In this document: piece after piece, positions 8,889 to 17,736 of the stretch
How the letters are laid out: each line of letters opens with the position of its first letter
How positions within the stretch are numbered: the stretch's first letter is position 1
Assembly (NCBI RefSeq): GCF_020622345.1
Contig: NZ_JACNMO010000002.1
Location: 1 to 64,000, forward strand
Direction: 5' to 3'
DNA length: 64,000 bases
From: Roseobacter weihaiensis
Lineage (GTDB): Bacteria; Pseudomonadota; Alphaproteobacteria; Rhodobacterales; Rhodobacteraceae
Notes under the pieces: generated by a model
What the model was told of the DNA's origin: nothing
The model's database searches: none
Seen by the model: the letters and a program-made list of their open reading frames with translations, nothing else
Made by a program: the position numbers and the translations under genes

Positions 8889-9812
8889 ATGCTTAGAATT
8901 TCACTCAGCCAATGGCAGGCCTTCGTCGCCACCGAAGAACAGGGCAACTTCCGAAAGGCGGCTGAGGACCTGAACAAGACGCAGTCTGCCATCGCCCATT
9001 CGGTTCGGAAGATGGAAGATACGCTGGGCCACCAGCTTTTCTCCATCCATGAGCGCGAAGCCCGGATCACGCGGGTCGGAAAGCTGTTGCTGCCCCATGC
9101 GCGCACCGTGCTGGAGGACGCGCGGAAAGCGGAAAGCCTGTGCAACCTGACATGCATGGAATGTGAGGAAGGGCAGGGTAAGCTTGCCATCGCGGTCACG
9201 ACAGCCTTTCCCACCAACGTCTTGCTCGGAATCATGGAGGACGTGTCGCAGCTCTACCCTGATCTGAGCTTCGAGTTTCATGACATAGAGGGAAAGGCCG
9301 CCGAGGATCTGCTTTCCAAGGGCCATGTTCGCATTGCGATTGATGTGGGCTCCGCCCGGATGGAGGCGGTCGAAACGCTGGGGCCGGTGCCATTTCTCTA
9401 TGTCGCCGCCCCTCAGCACAAGCTGGTGGGTCGGTCCCGTATCCGCCCCCAGGATCTGATGTGGCACCGGCAGATCATTGTGCGGGACTTTGCGCATCAG
9501 GAGCATGCTCTGTCCAACAGCAGGCAGTGGAACACCACACATTTCTGGCGCGCCAAGGAACTGCTGCTTGAGGGGGATGGGTACGCCTGGCTGCCCCTGC
9601 ATCTGGTGCAGGAAGACATCGCGGCGCGGAAACTCTGCAAGCTCGACGTGGCAGGGGGCGGCACCTCCTCCGTCGATCTGGTGCTGGGTTACCGGGAGTG
9701 CGAGGAAACCTGCGAGGTGGTCCTCACATTCGTGTCGATCCTGCGGGATGCGGTAGCGGAATTTTCCTGCCTCAATGACGCGCCGCCGGTGCAGCGCAAA
9801 ACGGGGACTTAA
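8889..9812 (+). CDS. LysR-family transcriptional regulator
   Basis: A 307-residue LysR-type regulator. The N-terminal helix-turn-helix reads QWQAFVATEEQGNFRKAAEDL, then LNKTQSAIAHSVRKME. The C-terminal part is a substrate-binding fold (QGKLAIAVTTAFP begins the effector domain). The ATG at 8889 is preceded by AAAGAGGA at 8873-8880 with eight bases of spacing. The gene lies downstream of the BCCT transporter in the same direction rather than divergent from a target. Effector and targets are unknown; the transporter is a reasonable guess. Confidence 0.85.
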   Translation: MLRISLSQWQAFVATEEQGNFRKAAEDLNKTQSAIAHSVRKMEDTLGHQLFSIHEREARITRVGKLLLPHARTVLEDARKAESLCNLTCMECEEGQGKLAIAVTTAFPTNVLLGIMEDVSQLYPDLSFEFHDIEGKAAEDLLSKGHVRIAIDVGSARMEAVETLGPVPFLYVAAPQHKLVGRSRIRPQDLMWHRQIIVRDFAHQEHALSNSRQWNTTHFWRAKELLLEGDGYAWLPLHLVQEDIAARKLCKLDVAGGGTSSVDLVLGYRECEETCEVVLTFVSILRDAVAEFSCLNDAPPVQRKTGT

Positions 9813-9906
9813 CCGACGCAAGCTATTGGCAGATTGTCGCCCCATCAATCGCGCGGTCCCCTCATTCAGGTGAGGGAACCGCAAAGATGTTAAACCATTT
9901 CACTCG

Positions 9907-10728
9907 TTAAGTCTCTGGGGAGAGATATTTCGTTCGGCGCCGCCGCAGCAGACCCAGAAGCCCCAATCCGCCGATCATCAGTGCTGCTGCAGGGGGCAGT
10001 GGGATTACTGTTGGCCCAACCGGGGGCTCACCAGGCCCCGGCCCCACTGGACCGCCGCCCAACACATCGGCGACATTGACTGGGGTGTCGAGGATGTCAG
10101 CCCCAAGCCAGTTGTTGGTCACAAAGGTCACGATGGGATCGCCGCCTGGAATCGGTACGAAGAGCGACGACTCGGCCTCGTAGGTGGCGGCAATCGATTC
10201 AATCTGGCTGTAGTCGTCGCTGAAGTTCACGAAGAAATTGAAGAAGGTCTGAACCGTCGTCCCCTCATTGGCCGGTGTGACGGTCTCAAGCGTATTCAGC
10301 CAGGCAAACTGGTCGTTGAGGACTGGCTGTGGGTTGAATACACCGCTGCTGCGCGAGGGCCATTGGATCTCGTCCCCGTCGTAGTCGACCATCTGCACGT
10401 TGACAGTGCCTTCATTCGTGATGCTCTCCGTATTGGGCGCCCCGGCAGAGACCATGACGTCGCGGCCAATCACCGGCGGTGTTGGCTGGTCACGAACCGG
10501 GGGGGGTGGTGCAAAGTTGGGATCGAAAGGGGAGCCGGCAACGGGAATGCTGATCTGGTAATCGGTCCGTTCTCGCGCAGGCTGGGTCTCGGAACCCGGT
10601 GTCCAGGACAATTGGCCGCTGAATCTGACCATATCCCCATCCAAAGAGATCGTTGCCGCCCACGCCGTTGTACTGGCGGAAAAAAGCCCAACGGCCAGTC
10701 CGATCATTGGTCTGTAAACAAACTTCAT
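9907..10728 (-). CDS. VPLPA-CTERM sorting domain protein
   Basis: Exported protein of 273 residues with a Sec signal peptide (MIGLAVGLFSASTTAWA) and a C-terminal sorting signal: VIPLPPAAALMIGGLG, a short hydrophobic helix, then the basic tail RRRR. This is the VPLPA variant of PEP-CTERM signals, expected to be cut by an exosortase; no exosortase gene is in the window. The middle is beta-rich and Pro/Gly-rich without Cys, and just before the signal lies a GPGPGEPPVGP spacer. The start at 10728 is preceded by AGGAGA with seven bases of spacing. Two further proteins of this type occur at 30777 and 42694. The function is probably surface or extracellular. Confidence 0.8.
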   Translation of the reverse strand: MKFVYRPMIGLAVGLFSASTTAWAATISLDGDMVRFSGQLSWTPGSETQPARERTDYQISIPVAGSPFDPNFAPPPPVRDQPTPPVIGRDVMVSAGAPNTESITNEGTVNVQMVDYDGDEIQWPSRSSGVFNPQPVLNDQFAWLNTLETVTPANEGTTVQTFFNFFVNFSDDYSQIESIAATYEAESSLFVPIPGGDPIVTFVTNNWLGADILDTPVNVADVLGGGPVGPGPGEPPVGPTVIPLPPAAALMIGGLGLLGLLRRRRTKYLSPET

Positions 10729-10873
10729 AATGACTTCTCCTGCGATCAAGGTTCTAAATGTTTTCCGGGCGGCTCATTTCCGGACCAACCGCACATGGCG
10801 TTGGCAAAGAGGTACCGCTCAGTCATTTTCTAGCCCGTCGTCGCCGAAACAAACAAACGAGGAAAGTTCGCGT

Positions 10874-11077
10874 ATGACACGAATTCTTTTCTTGGATCGC
10901 CCTGCGTTGCACCCCGATTTGGTGAAGGAGATCCCTGCAGGCCGGATCCTTCAGACTGCGAAAGCTTTCCGGTACAATTTGGAGTTTGTTGCTTCCTCAC
11001 GGTCATGGGTGCGGTTGAAAGGATCGCCGCAGCCGCTGTCGCGCGTCGGCATGACAGACACTGGCTTCAGAGTTTGA
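10874..11077 (+). CDS. Possible small protein of unknown function
   Basis: A 67-codon open frame starting MTRILFLDRPAL with GAGG eleven bases upstream. It has no recognisable domain and no partner gene. The rest of the 10729-11235 gap shows nothing. The spacing is long and the composition is not decisive, so this may not be a gene. Confidence 0.25.
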   Translation: MTRILFLDRPALHPDLVKEIPAGRILQTAKAFRYNLEFVASSRSWVRLKGSPQPLSRVGMTDTGFRV

Positions 11078-11235
11078 ATGTCGAAACCGGTGAGCAGGGG
11101 TGCATCCCGGACTTGGCTTGCGGTTGAACCTTCAGCGTTGGACTATAGATCCACAGCCAATGTCTTGCGTGCATGAAAGGCGCGGGGATCAAAACGTTTT
11201 GCAGGGGCAGGTATTGAGTTCGGAGCAGCAATCAA

Positions 11236-11907
11236 TTGACCAGGTTTGAACCTACCGGAGGACTTTTCGGGCAAGGCCCGCTTCACCCCAAGCAAATCAG
11301 GCTCCTGGCGTTTGGTGGTGCTCTCTTCATATTGATGTCTTTTGTCGTTCCGCCCCTCTCGCAGACCATCGCGTTTCCCTATGGCTACGTCGCAATTCTG
11401 GCGATCTATTGGATCTGCTATTGTATTCCTGCGGCCATCCTTTTCGCTGGAAAGAGCCCACCGGTGTCAGCGAGGCTTTCGGGGGCCCGGTGGTTTGTGA
11501 TTGCGGGTGCCTTGGCGCTGCCGGTCCTTGTTTTCTGGGCTGCGGGAACAGGTCATGCTGTGTCCGGACACGTCGAATTCGTCGTTTTGGCCATCTTGGT
11601 GGGGGCGATCAATGGCCCCTTGGAAGAGTTTGCGTGGCGGCGGCCTTATAGATCGAATTCATTTGGAAGCTTCGGTTTTGAAGGTGTGGGCCTGTTGATG
11701 TTCACGCTTTGGCACGTTCCCTTGTTGTATTATGCAGGTGTATCATACGATTTCGGTGCAATTGGTTTGCTTGGCGGGGCCTTCGCGATGGGGTTTATCT
11801 GGCTAAAGCTCACAAGGGTGAGCGGATCGGTTGGCTGGCCGGCTGTCAGTCATGCCTTGGTGAACGCGGCGGCGTTTATTCCCTTTTTCCAATCCCTCCA
11901 GAATTGA
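11236..11907 (+). CDS. CPBP-family intramembrane metalloprotease (CAAX/Abi type)
   Basis: Membrane protein of 223 residues with about six hydrophobic segments. It carries the three CPBP (formerly CAAX/Abi) motifs: EEFAWRR (glutamate pair plus Arg), LWHVPLLYY (His) and SHALVNAAAF (His and Asn). These residues form the intramembrane zinc site in the family. Members process membrane peptides or act in bacteriocin self-immunity; the substrate here is unknown. The start is TTG at 11236 with GGAG about ten bases upstream; no ATG lies before the first hydrophobic segment. It stands alone in direction between unrelated genes. Confidence 0.8.
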   Translation: MTRFEPTGGLFGQGPLHPKQIRLLAFGGALFILMSFVVPPLSQTIAFPYGYVAILAIYWICYCIPAAILFAGKSPPVSARLSGARWFVIAGALALPVLVFWAAGTGHAVSGHVEFVVLAILVGAINGPLEEFAWRRPYRSNSFGSFGFEGVGLLMFTLWHVPLLYYAGVSYDFGAIGLLGGAFAMGFIWLKLTRVSGSVGWPAVSHALVNAAAFIPFFQSLQN

Positions 11908-12258
11908 CGGACGTCCCAAGGTGCGGCCGGTCAATATCGTCCGCGGAATTATGTCAGTCGGTTCGTGCAAGAGATCTATTGAGGAAATCCGGTCGCGAAT
12001 TTGATCGGGGCGCGTTCGGATGCGAAATCCTTGATGGCGCATTTTAAGGGAAAACTCACCGATACCAGATCAAAACCGTGAACTTGGTGTTGCGATTTTC
12101 CGACAGAAGTGGAACCTGTGAAAGAAATTGCAGAAACAAAGGAGAGACAACCGCAGTGCGGTGGTGAAAGCCTGACCTGCAGCGATGACAGAATGCGGGT
12201 TGATCCTGCCATCATTGCTGTCATCCTTGCAGTGTCTTGATTTTGCCGCAGGCTTTCG
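11908..12258. other. Gap without a supported gene
   Basis: About 350 bases between the CPBP protease and the end of the multicopper oxidase. A short GTG-started frame on the plus strand ends at 12240 but has no recognisable product. No terminator or tRNA was seen. Confidence 0.4.
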
Positions 12259-13650
12259 TCAGCTCACTCTGAGCCAGGTCATCATTCCGCCGGCCGAGTG
12301 CTCCAGCATATGACAGTGCAGCAGCCAGTCCCCCGGGTTATCCGCAACGAAAGCGATCTCGGCTGTTTCGTTCCGGTCCATCAGCAGCGTATCGCGCAAC
12401 GGTCCTCGCGATCCATCCGCGCCGATCTGCCGGAAGTGATTTCCGTGCAGGTGCATGGCGTGCGGCCAGGCGGTTTCGTTTCGCAGTGTGATGCGCACCG
12501 TCTCGCCGCGTTTGGCTTCGACCAGCGGTGTCTCTGGCATGTCAGCCATCCCGTTGAAGGCCCAGACCTTGCCGACGGCGGCCATCTCGCGCATGCCCGT
12601 CATGCGCCCGTCCATCATGTCACCGCGCATGCCTCCCATGGCGCCACCTTCCATGATGAGCGTGGCTTGTCGCGCCCCGTCCAAAGGCCCAAGTGGGGTG
12701 ACCGGATTGCCGGGCAGAGCGTCGGGGCGTTCAAGTCTGACGGTGCGGGCGGCCCCGGTCACGGGGAAACTGGCAAGCGCGTAGCCGCCGTCACGCTCTT
12801 GGCTGATCAGAAAAGCTTCGGCGCCTTCCTTGGCCGTAACATCCACGATGAGATCAGCGCGCTGTGCGGGGGCAAGGGTGAGCTTGACCAGGGGGCGAGG
12901 GACCTCCAGCGGCATACCATCAAGGGCTATAACCCACCCCTCCAGACCTTGCGATTGAAGGGAAAAAATGCGTGCATTGGCAGTATTCACAAGCCGCAGG
13001 CGCATACGGGCATGGCGCGGGGTCGGGCGCGACCAAGCGGCCGCGCCGTTCACTGTGATCCAGTTGCCGATCCGTCCGGCATGGGCCCAGTCCATCATGC
13101 TGCCAAAACCACCGGCAATCTGGGCGTCATCGTTCAGACGCCAGTCATCGATCAGCAGAACCTCGTCAGCGTCGACCTCGGGCCCGTCTTGGGGTTCCTC
13201 AACGATCAGTGCCCCGTATAAACCCCGGGCCATCTGCTCCCAGCTACGATTGTGCGGGTGATACCAGTAGGTGCCCGCGTCAGGCACCGTGAAGTCATAG
13301 AGAAAACTGTCGTCTGGCGCGACTGCGGGTTGGGTCAGACCCGCTACCCCGTCCATGGCATTGGCGATCCGTATCCCGTGCCAGTGGACGCTGGAGGGCT
13401 GGGCTAACCGATTGACAAACCGCCGCGTGATCCGCGTGCCCTGAACTGCGCGGATCACCGGGCCGGGAACGTCACCGTCATAGCCCCAGATTGGCGTTTC
13501 CGGGTAGGACGCGGGTGCCAATTGCACAGATCCCGGTCGGGCGATCAGATCGACCGGATTGCTTGCCTTGGCGGTCATCGGATGCAATGCCGACGCGCCG
13601 GCCAGGGCTGTCAACCCTCCGGAAAACTGCCTGCGTGTTACGTGTCTCAT
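12259..13650 (-). CDS. Multicopper oxidase, Tat-exported (CumA/CopA-like)
   Basis: Periplasmic multicopper oxidase of 463 residues. A twin-Arg signal (R6-R7 in TRRQFSGG, then a hydrophobic stretch) directs folded export. All four copper-binding blocks are present: HWHG at 89-92, YWYHPH at about 128-133, HAMHLHGNHF near residue 400 and HCHMLEH at 445-451, enough for the T1 site and the trinuclear cluster. A Met-rich insert (GGMRGDMMDGRMTGMREM) before the third block is typical of copper-tolerance or cuprous oxidases. It overlaps the end of the copD-like gene by four bases, so the two form an operon. Likely function is Cu(I) oxidation, or manganese or phenol oxidation in some relatives. Confidence 0.9.
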   Translation of the reverse strand: MRHVTRRQFSGGLTALAGASALHPMTAKASNPVDLIARPGSVQLAPASYPETPIWGYDGDVPGPVIRAVQGTRITRRFVNRLAQPSSVHWHGIRIANAMDGVAGLTQPAVAPDDSFLYDFTVPDAGTYWYHPHNRSWEQMARGLYGALIVEEPQDGPEVDADEVLLIDDWRLNDDAQIAGGFGSMMDWAHAGRIGNWITVNGAAAWSRPTPRHARMRLRLVNTANARIFSLQSQGLEGWVIALDGMPLEVPRPLVKLTLAPAQRADLIVDVTAKEGAEAFLISQERDGGYALASFPVTGAARTVRLERPDALPGNPVTPLGPLDGARQATLIMEGGAMGGMRGDMMDGRMTGMREMAAVGKVWAFNGMADMPETPLVEAKRGETVRITLRNETAWPHAMHLHGNHFRQIGADGSRGPLRDTLLMDRNETAEIAFVADNPGDWLLHCHMLEHSAGGMMTWLRVS

Positions 13651-14102
13651 GCTCGCCCCTCCCGGGTGATGATGTGAAGATGGACAACCGGCGGGTGGGC
13701 CCTGTCGGTTGTTGCAGTTCCGCTTGCCCGGTTCGGGGCACTGACGGTGCTGAGCGCTGCCGTGACGAGGAGAACTGCGAAAAGAAAGGCCGCCTCAATC
13801 CGCAAAGCGCGGCCCATACGTGCTGCGGCACCAGGCGCGCGCTGTCGCAGGGCGGGGGTCAGCTGCAGCTTGTTCCGGGCTGCCAATCCCAGCACGGCGG
13901 CGAAAAGGACAAGCTTTATCATGAAGAACTGCGTGTAGGAATTTGCATCTGCTTTAAAAATATCTTCCGTCAAAAACATCAGGGTTGCAAGCCCGGCGAG
14001 AAAGAGACCTGCGACAACCCAAAGCGTGGTCGCATAAACCATTGCCTTGACGCAGATTGACAGCCAAGTGATGCCGTTCGCCGATACGAGCGCGTCCAGC
14101 AT
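13647..14102 (-). CDS. CopD-like copper membrane protein, apparently internally deleted
   Basis: Resembles the copper-resistance D family (inner-membrane protein, usually about 300 residues with eight helices), but has only 151 residues. Residues 1-48 fit the N-terminal two helices of CopD. Residues from about 52 (NSYTQFFMIKLVLFAAVLGLAARNKLQL) to 122 fit the C-terminal CopD domain. The middle helices are missing and the frame is kept, as after an in-frame deletion. The start codon lies six bases after the stop of a copC remnant, the usual copC-copD order. The stop overlaps the multicopper oxidase start. Probably inactive as a transporter, though translation may serve coupling. Confidence 0.65.
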   Translation of the reverse strand: MLDALVSANGITWLSICVKAMVYATTLWVVAGLFLAGLATLMFLTEDIFKADANSYTQFFMIKLVLFAAVLGLAARNKLQLTPALRQRAPGAAARMGRALRIEAAFLFAVLLVTAALSTVSAPNRASGTATTDRAHPPVVHLHIITREGRA

Positions 14103-14108
14103 TATCGG

Positions 14109-14201
14109 CTACTCGGTCACTTCGAAGGAAAACGCGCCTTGCATCGGGTGGCCCTCATCTGCCAGTCCGCGCCATTACACCTTGTAGCGCCCGATTGACA
14201 G
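14109..14201 (-). pseudogene. copC 3' remnant with in-frame stop
   Basis: The minus strand reads LSIGRYKV-stop-WRGLADEGHPMQG, then AFSFEVTE and a TAG stop. This matches the C-terminal signature of periplasmic CopC (Tyr-x-Val-x-Trp-Arg, D/E-GHP, G-x-F-S-F-x-V). A TAA at 14175-14177 interrupts it, and no copC N-terminus precedes it. The terminal stop is six bases before the copD-like start, as expected of a former copC-copD operon. Just upstream, at about 14250-14303, the minus strand reads AHIPLGALAEIKVGEA, reminiscent of the CusA/CzcA efflux permease motif; this second fragment is tentative. Confidence 0.6.
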
Positions 14202-14516
14202 ATTCGGGGGGGCGCGGTGAACATTCTGACGGGCTGCATGTTGTCGCTTCGCCTCCCCCACCTTGATCTCTGCCAATGCGCCCAGCGGGATATGTGCAGG
14301 TGCCGCCTTGCGCGTGCCTGTGGCCGGTTGACCCTGTACCTGATTGGGAGCGGGCTAGGGGAGCGCCAGTTGCCCCTGTGCGTGCCCACAGTGGCCCCAC
14401 TAACCGCCCCGGTGATAGATCATCAGCGCCCAGGTTGGACCTGTGCGGCCCTGCCCAGCGTCTCCAAGCACCTGCACCACATCTTGTACCATGTTCCTGA
14501 AAACTGATGGGACGTG

Positions 14517-14669
14517 CTCAGTGTCGTAGCTGTGGGCATCGCTTCGCCGGCCACCACGATCAACGTCGTCTTTGCCGCCGAAGGCTTGGCCGTATACCCG
14601 ACCGAAACCGCCCTGATTGCCGTGCCGCTCTACACCGTCACCGCGACGGATCGTGCCCGCACTTTATAA
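14517..14669 (+). pseudogene. C-terminal fragment of a membrane carrier (tentative)
   Basis: The plus strand reads SVVAVGIASPATTINVVF, then AAEGLAVYPTETALIAVPLY and VTATDRARTL before TAA. Third codon positions are almost all G or C, as in real genes of this genome. The hydrophobic pattern and a final DR-x-RT resemble the end of dicarboxylate/amino-acid:cation symporters, but no N-terminal part exists. It is most simply a fragment left by deletion, with the copC/copD debris on the other strand next to it. Confidence 0.35.
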
Positions 14670-14732
14670 GTCTGTCGCAGCACCTACGCTGTCGCCGCCT
14701 GACAAAGGTTTCCTCCGTGCTAAGGGTAACTG

Positions 14733-14770
14733 ACCCCAGTTTGCGTTCACCGACGCAGCCGGGGTTTCTT
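14733..14770 (+). terminator. Probable rho-independent terminator
   Basis: Hairpin with outer arms ACCCC (14733-14737) and GGGGT (14761-14765) and inner arms TGCGT/ACGCA, followed by TTCTTTTA. It points away from the carrier fragment at 14517-14669 and may have terminated the lost gene. Confidence 0.45.
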
Positions 14771-15583
14771 TTACTTAAATATCTCTCCCGTATCCGCGTT
14801 TAAATATAGGCGGTTGGCGACCGTCGCGCCGCCGCAGTAAGTGAAGTAGATAGGTTGACTGCGATGACTGGAAGACTTCACCCAACCGCCCATGTCGCGA
14901 AAGTCGCGTTCGGTGCAGTGGCGCTGCGAGATAAGCGATTGGGTCGCTTCCACAAACGCGGTTCGGTATCGTGCGAAGTCGTCGGACCCGGCCACCAATT
15001 CTTCAATCCCCGACGCACCCGCAGCTGGATCAGGTGGGCGGGTTTTCGATAGGTATTCAACCGAAGCCCATTCGGCGAACTGCCCGTCAGTAATCCCGTT
15101 CGCAGGATCGCAAGCGGCGTTGCCTGTATCGACGTATTCGCTTCGACCGCCGACGCACGACGCGTCATAGGGCTGCGTTATCCGTGCCCACCTGTCGCGT
15201 TCTTCATGCACGGTCACCTCTTCGCGGAAGAACAATTGCCCGACGACACCGCAGCTTTCTGACGGGCACGTGCGGCGGTTCAACCGTTCGGAAGTGACCC
15301 AAAGCCGTTCGTTGCCTTCGGGTGCAGCCCAACGGCGTTCATTCACTTCCGGCAGGGCGGTTTCCGTAGGTCCCGGCGACGGCCCAAGGGCGCCGATAAG
15401 GATGAAGCACGCGAAGAAGGATACCAGCGCAGCCCAACGCCTCTTGAACGGCTTGAACGGATAGATCACCCCGGCCAACGACACGACCGAAGCAAGCACC
15501 AATATCACAACAATCGCAGAATTCTCGTCCAAGTCTCTGTTCTCGTTAACGATGCAGGGGTTCCACCGTAGCACGCATAGCAT
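14771..15583 (-). CDS. SH3-domain membrane-anchored protein of unknown function
   Basis: A 270-residue protein. Two hydrophobic segments near the N-terminus (SAIVVILVLASVVSLAGVIYPF and ALVSFFACFILIGALG) anchor it in the membrane. A bacterial SH3 domain follows (RTCPSESCGVVGQLFFREEV, then RWARI). The C-terminal half has the pattern SEYVDTGNAACDPANGI, FAEWASVEYLSKTRPPDP and PIYFTYCGG, which I recall as a conserved hypothetical protein in Rhodobacterales. The six or so Cys residues outside the membrane suggest a disulfide-containing periplasmic domain. The first 17 residues may be untranslated if a TTG further in is used. No operon partner. Confidence 0.7.
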   Translation of the reverse strand: MLCVLRWNPCIVNENRDLDENSAIVVILVLASVVSLAGVIYPFKPFKRRWAALVSFFACFILIGALGPSPGPTETALPEVNERRWAAPEGNERLWVTSERLNRRTCPSESCGVVGQLFFREEVTVHEERDRWARITQPYDASCVGGRSEYVDTGNAACDPANGITDGQFAEWASVEYLSKTRPPDPAAGASGIEELVAGSDDFARYRTAFVEATQSLISQRHCTERDFRDMGGWVKSSSHRSQPIYFTYCGGATVANRLYLNADTGEIFK

Positions 15584-15776
15584 GTTTGTGTAGCGTTTTA
15601 CCGGCGAAGCTGGAAATCAACCGACTGCACCGCCTTCGATATGCGGTCACGTCTTCGTGAGTGTGCAAGGTGCTTTCCGGCGTCCGCTAGCCCTCAACAA
15701 CCATGGCATTATAGAATTTACAGAAATTCAGCCTTGTGGCTTTATGAGATCAATTCAGATACTTAAAGGGGGAGAG

Positions 15777-15851
15777 TGGCAGCCCGTAGGGGAATCGAAC
15801 CCCTCTTTCCAGGTTGAAAACCTGGCGTCCTAACCGATAGACGAACGGGCC
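15777..15851 (-). tRNA. tRNA-Glu(UUC)
   Basis: On the minus strand the gene starts GGCCCGTTCGTCTATCGG. The anticodon stem CCAGG/CCTGG encloses a loop with TTC. The T arm is GAGGGGTTCGATTCCCCT, and the acceptor ends ACGGGCT, G, then an encoded CCA (15777-15779). The first acceptor pair is G-U. The D arm and the TCGTCTA motif are those of glutamate tRNAs. Confidence 0.93.
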
Positions 15852-15941
15852 ACAAAGGTCGTGAGCGGTGATTATGCAATCCGGGCTGGCGGCGCAAGCG
15901 GAAATTTCAGGCAGGCGGCAGAAATTTCATGGGCCCTGGGA

Positions 15942-17678
15942 TCAGGCTTCAGTCGCGTCTTCGAGGCGCAGTTGCACGCTTTGACGTCCGCGCCATGTAT
16001 TGATATCGAGGCGCCCGGCAAGGTGGAACCGCGCCCCGCCATGCGCCTCAAGTGCCGGGCCTAGTGCGGTGTCGAACGCCCCGAAACAGATCGCGTCCAG
16101 GGTCGCTTTGCCATCGCTGAAGCTGATTTTGAGATGGTTTTCGCCGACGCGTTTGGCAAAGCGGATTGCCATATCGGCAAAGACATAGCGCGGGGCAGGG
16201 GCGGCGGCCCCATAGGGGCCTGCTTGCTCAATCATCTCTGTCAGGTCCACGGTGGCCGCCTGCGGCATCAGCATCCCGTCGACCTTTAATGCAGCGGTCT
16301 GCATCTGATGCGCGCCCTGCTTTTCCAAGAGCGCACAAAGACGTTCCATCGCCGCGTCAATCTTGCTTTCTTCGACGGTCAGGCCTGCCGCCATCTTGTG
16401 GCCACCACCGGCCAGCAGCAGACCCTCAGCCACCAGCCGCTGGATGGGTTGGCCTAGATCGATGCCGGTGACGGAGCGGCCCGATCCTTTTCCGATGCCT
16501 TCCTGGACACCGATCACAATGCTCGGGCGCCCCGCGGTTTCCTTGAGGCGCGCGGCCACGATACCCACCACACCGGGGTGCCAGCCGGGGCCCGCGGCCC
16601 AGACCAGAGCCTGATCCATCCCGCGCGCTTCGGCCTGATCCAATGCTGCGGCCCGCACAGCGGCTTCAACTTCGCGGCGTTCCTTGTTGAGCTGTTCGAG
16701 CCGTTCGGCGAGGGCGGCGGCTTCATGCGGGTCGTCCGTTGACAGCAGGCGCGCGCCCAAATCGGCTGCACCGATCCGCCCGCCTGCATTGACCCGCGGG
16801 CCCAGCACAAACCCCAGGTGATAGGCACTTGGTGCGGTATCAAGCCCCGCCCCATCGGCCAGTGCCGTCAGACCCGGGCGGTTGCGCCGGGCCATCACGG
16901 TGAGGCCCTGCCGGACAAAGGCGCGATTGACCCCTGTCAGCGGTGCCACATCGGCAACGGTCGCCAGCGCCACGAGGTCCAGCATCTCCATCAGGTCCGG
17001 GCTGGCCTTGCCCTCTTCGCGCAGCAGCCGCCGGGCTTCGACCAGCAGTAAAAAGACGACCGCCGCGGCGCAAAGATGCCCTGCATCACCGTTTTCATCC
17101 TGCCTGTTGGGGTTCACGATGGCATGTGCGGGGGGCAGGCTCTCGGCCCCGAGGTGATGGTCCAGTACGATGACATCCGCGCCCTTTGCCGCCGCGATCG
17201 GTGCGTGCGAGAGGGTGCCACAGTCCACGCAGAGGATCAGATCATGCTGCTCGGCAAGGCTGGCCATGGCGCTTTCGTTGGGCCCATATCCCTCGTCGAT
17301 CCGGTCCGGCACATAGAGTGTCGCCCCCAGGCCCATCTGACGCAGCCAGATCAGCAACAGAGCCGCCGAACTGCCGCCATCCACGTCGTAGTCGGCAAAG
17401 ATGGCGATCCGTTCGCGTCGGGCAACGGCGGCAAGAAACCGTGTTGCGGCCTTGGTCATGTCCTTGAGGCTGCGCGGATCGGGCATCAGATCCCGCAGGG
17501 CGGGTGCCAGAAAACGCCGGGCTTCCGCCGCTGGCACACCGCGCCGAGCAAGTACCTGGCAAACGGCGGCGGGCAGGTTGCTCTGTTGCTCCAGCGATTG
17601 CGCCGCGCGGGTGGTTTCGACATCGGGCCCGAGCCATTGCCGACCGGTCAGGGAGCTTTCAACGCCAAGAAAACTCAT
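15942..17678 (-). CDS. recJ: Single-stranded-DNA-specific exonuclease RecJ
   Basis: A 578-residue 5'-to-3' single-strand exonuclease for RecF-pathway recombination and mismatch repair. DHH-superfamily motifs are all present: IFADYDVDGGSSAALL (metal-binding Asp pair) near residue 95, LCVDCGT, VIVLDHHLG (the DHH motif) and, in the DHHA1 domain, LLAGGGHKMAAGL. The C-terminal OB-like domain ends near VQLRLEDATEA. Length is normal. It is followed on the same strand by no close gene; tRNA-Glu lies 90 bases downstream. glpX and hom precede it, the arrangement usual in Rhodobacterales. Confidence 0.95.
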   Translation of the reverse strand: MSFLGVESSLTGRQWLGPDVETTRAAQSLEQQSNLPAAVCQVLARRGVPAAEARRFLAPALRDLMPDPRSLKDMTKAATRFLAAVARRERIAIFADYDVDGGSSAALLLIWLRQMGLGATLYVPDRIDEGYGPNESAMASLAEQHDLILCVDCGTLSHAPIAAAKGADVIVLDHHLGAESLPPAHAIVNPNRQDENGDAGHLCAAAVVFLLLVEARRLLREEGKASPDLMEMLDLVALATVADVAPLTGVNRAFVRQGLTVMARRNRPGLTALADGAGLDTAPSAYHLGFVLGPRVNAGGRIGAADLGARLLSTDDPHEAAALAERLEQLNKERREVEAAVRAAALDQAEARGMDQALVWAAGPGWHPGVVGIVAARLKETAGRPSIVIGVQEGIGKGSGRSVTGIDLGQPIQRLVAEGLLLAGGGHKMAAGLTVEESKIDAAMERLCALLEKQGAHQMQTAALKVDGMLMPQAATVDLTEMIEQAGPYGAAAPAPRYVFADMAIRFAKRVGENHLKISFSDGKATLDAICFGAFDTALGPALEAHGGARFHLAGRLDINTWRGRQSVQLRLEDATEA

Positions 17679-17736
17679 CGCAGCAGGGCAGTTTCGGCTG
17701 CATTGGTCCTCGGGTCAGCGGCGCGTCTCACCTGTC

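Noticed and set aside
12111-12240. GTG-started frame ending RVDPAIIAVILAV
   Set aside because: About 43 codons, no ribosome-binding site and no recognised product.
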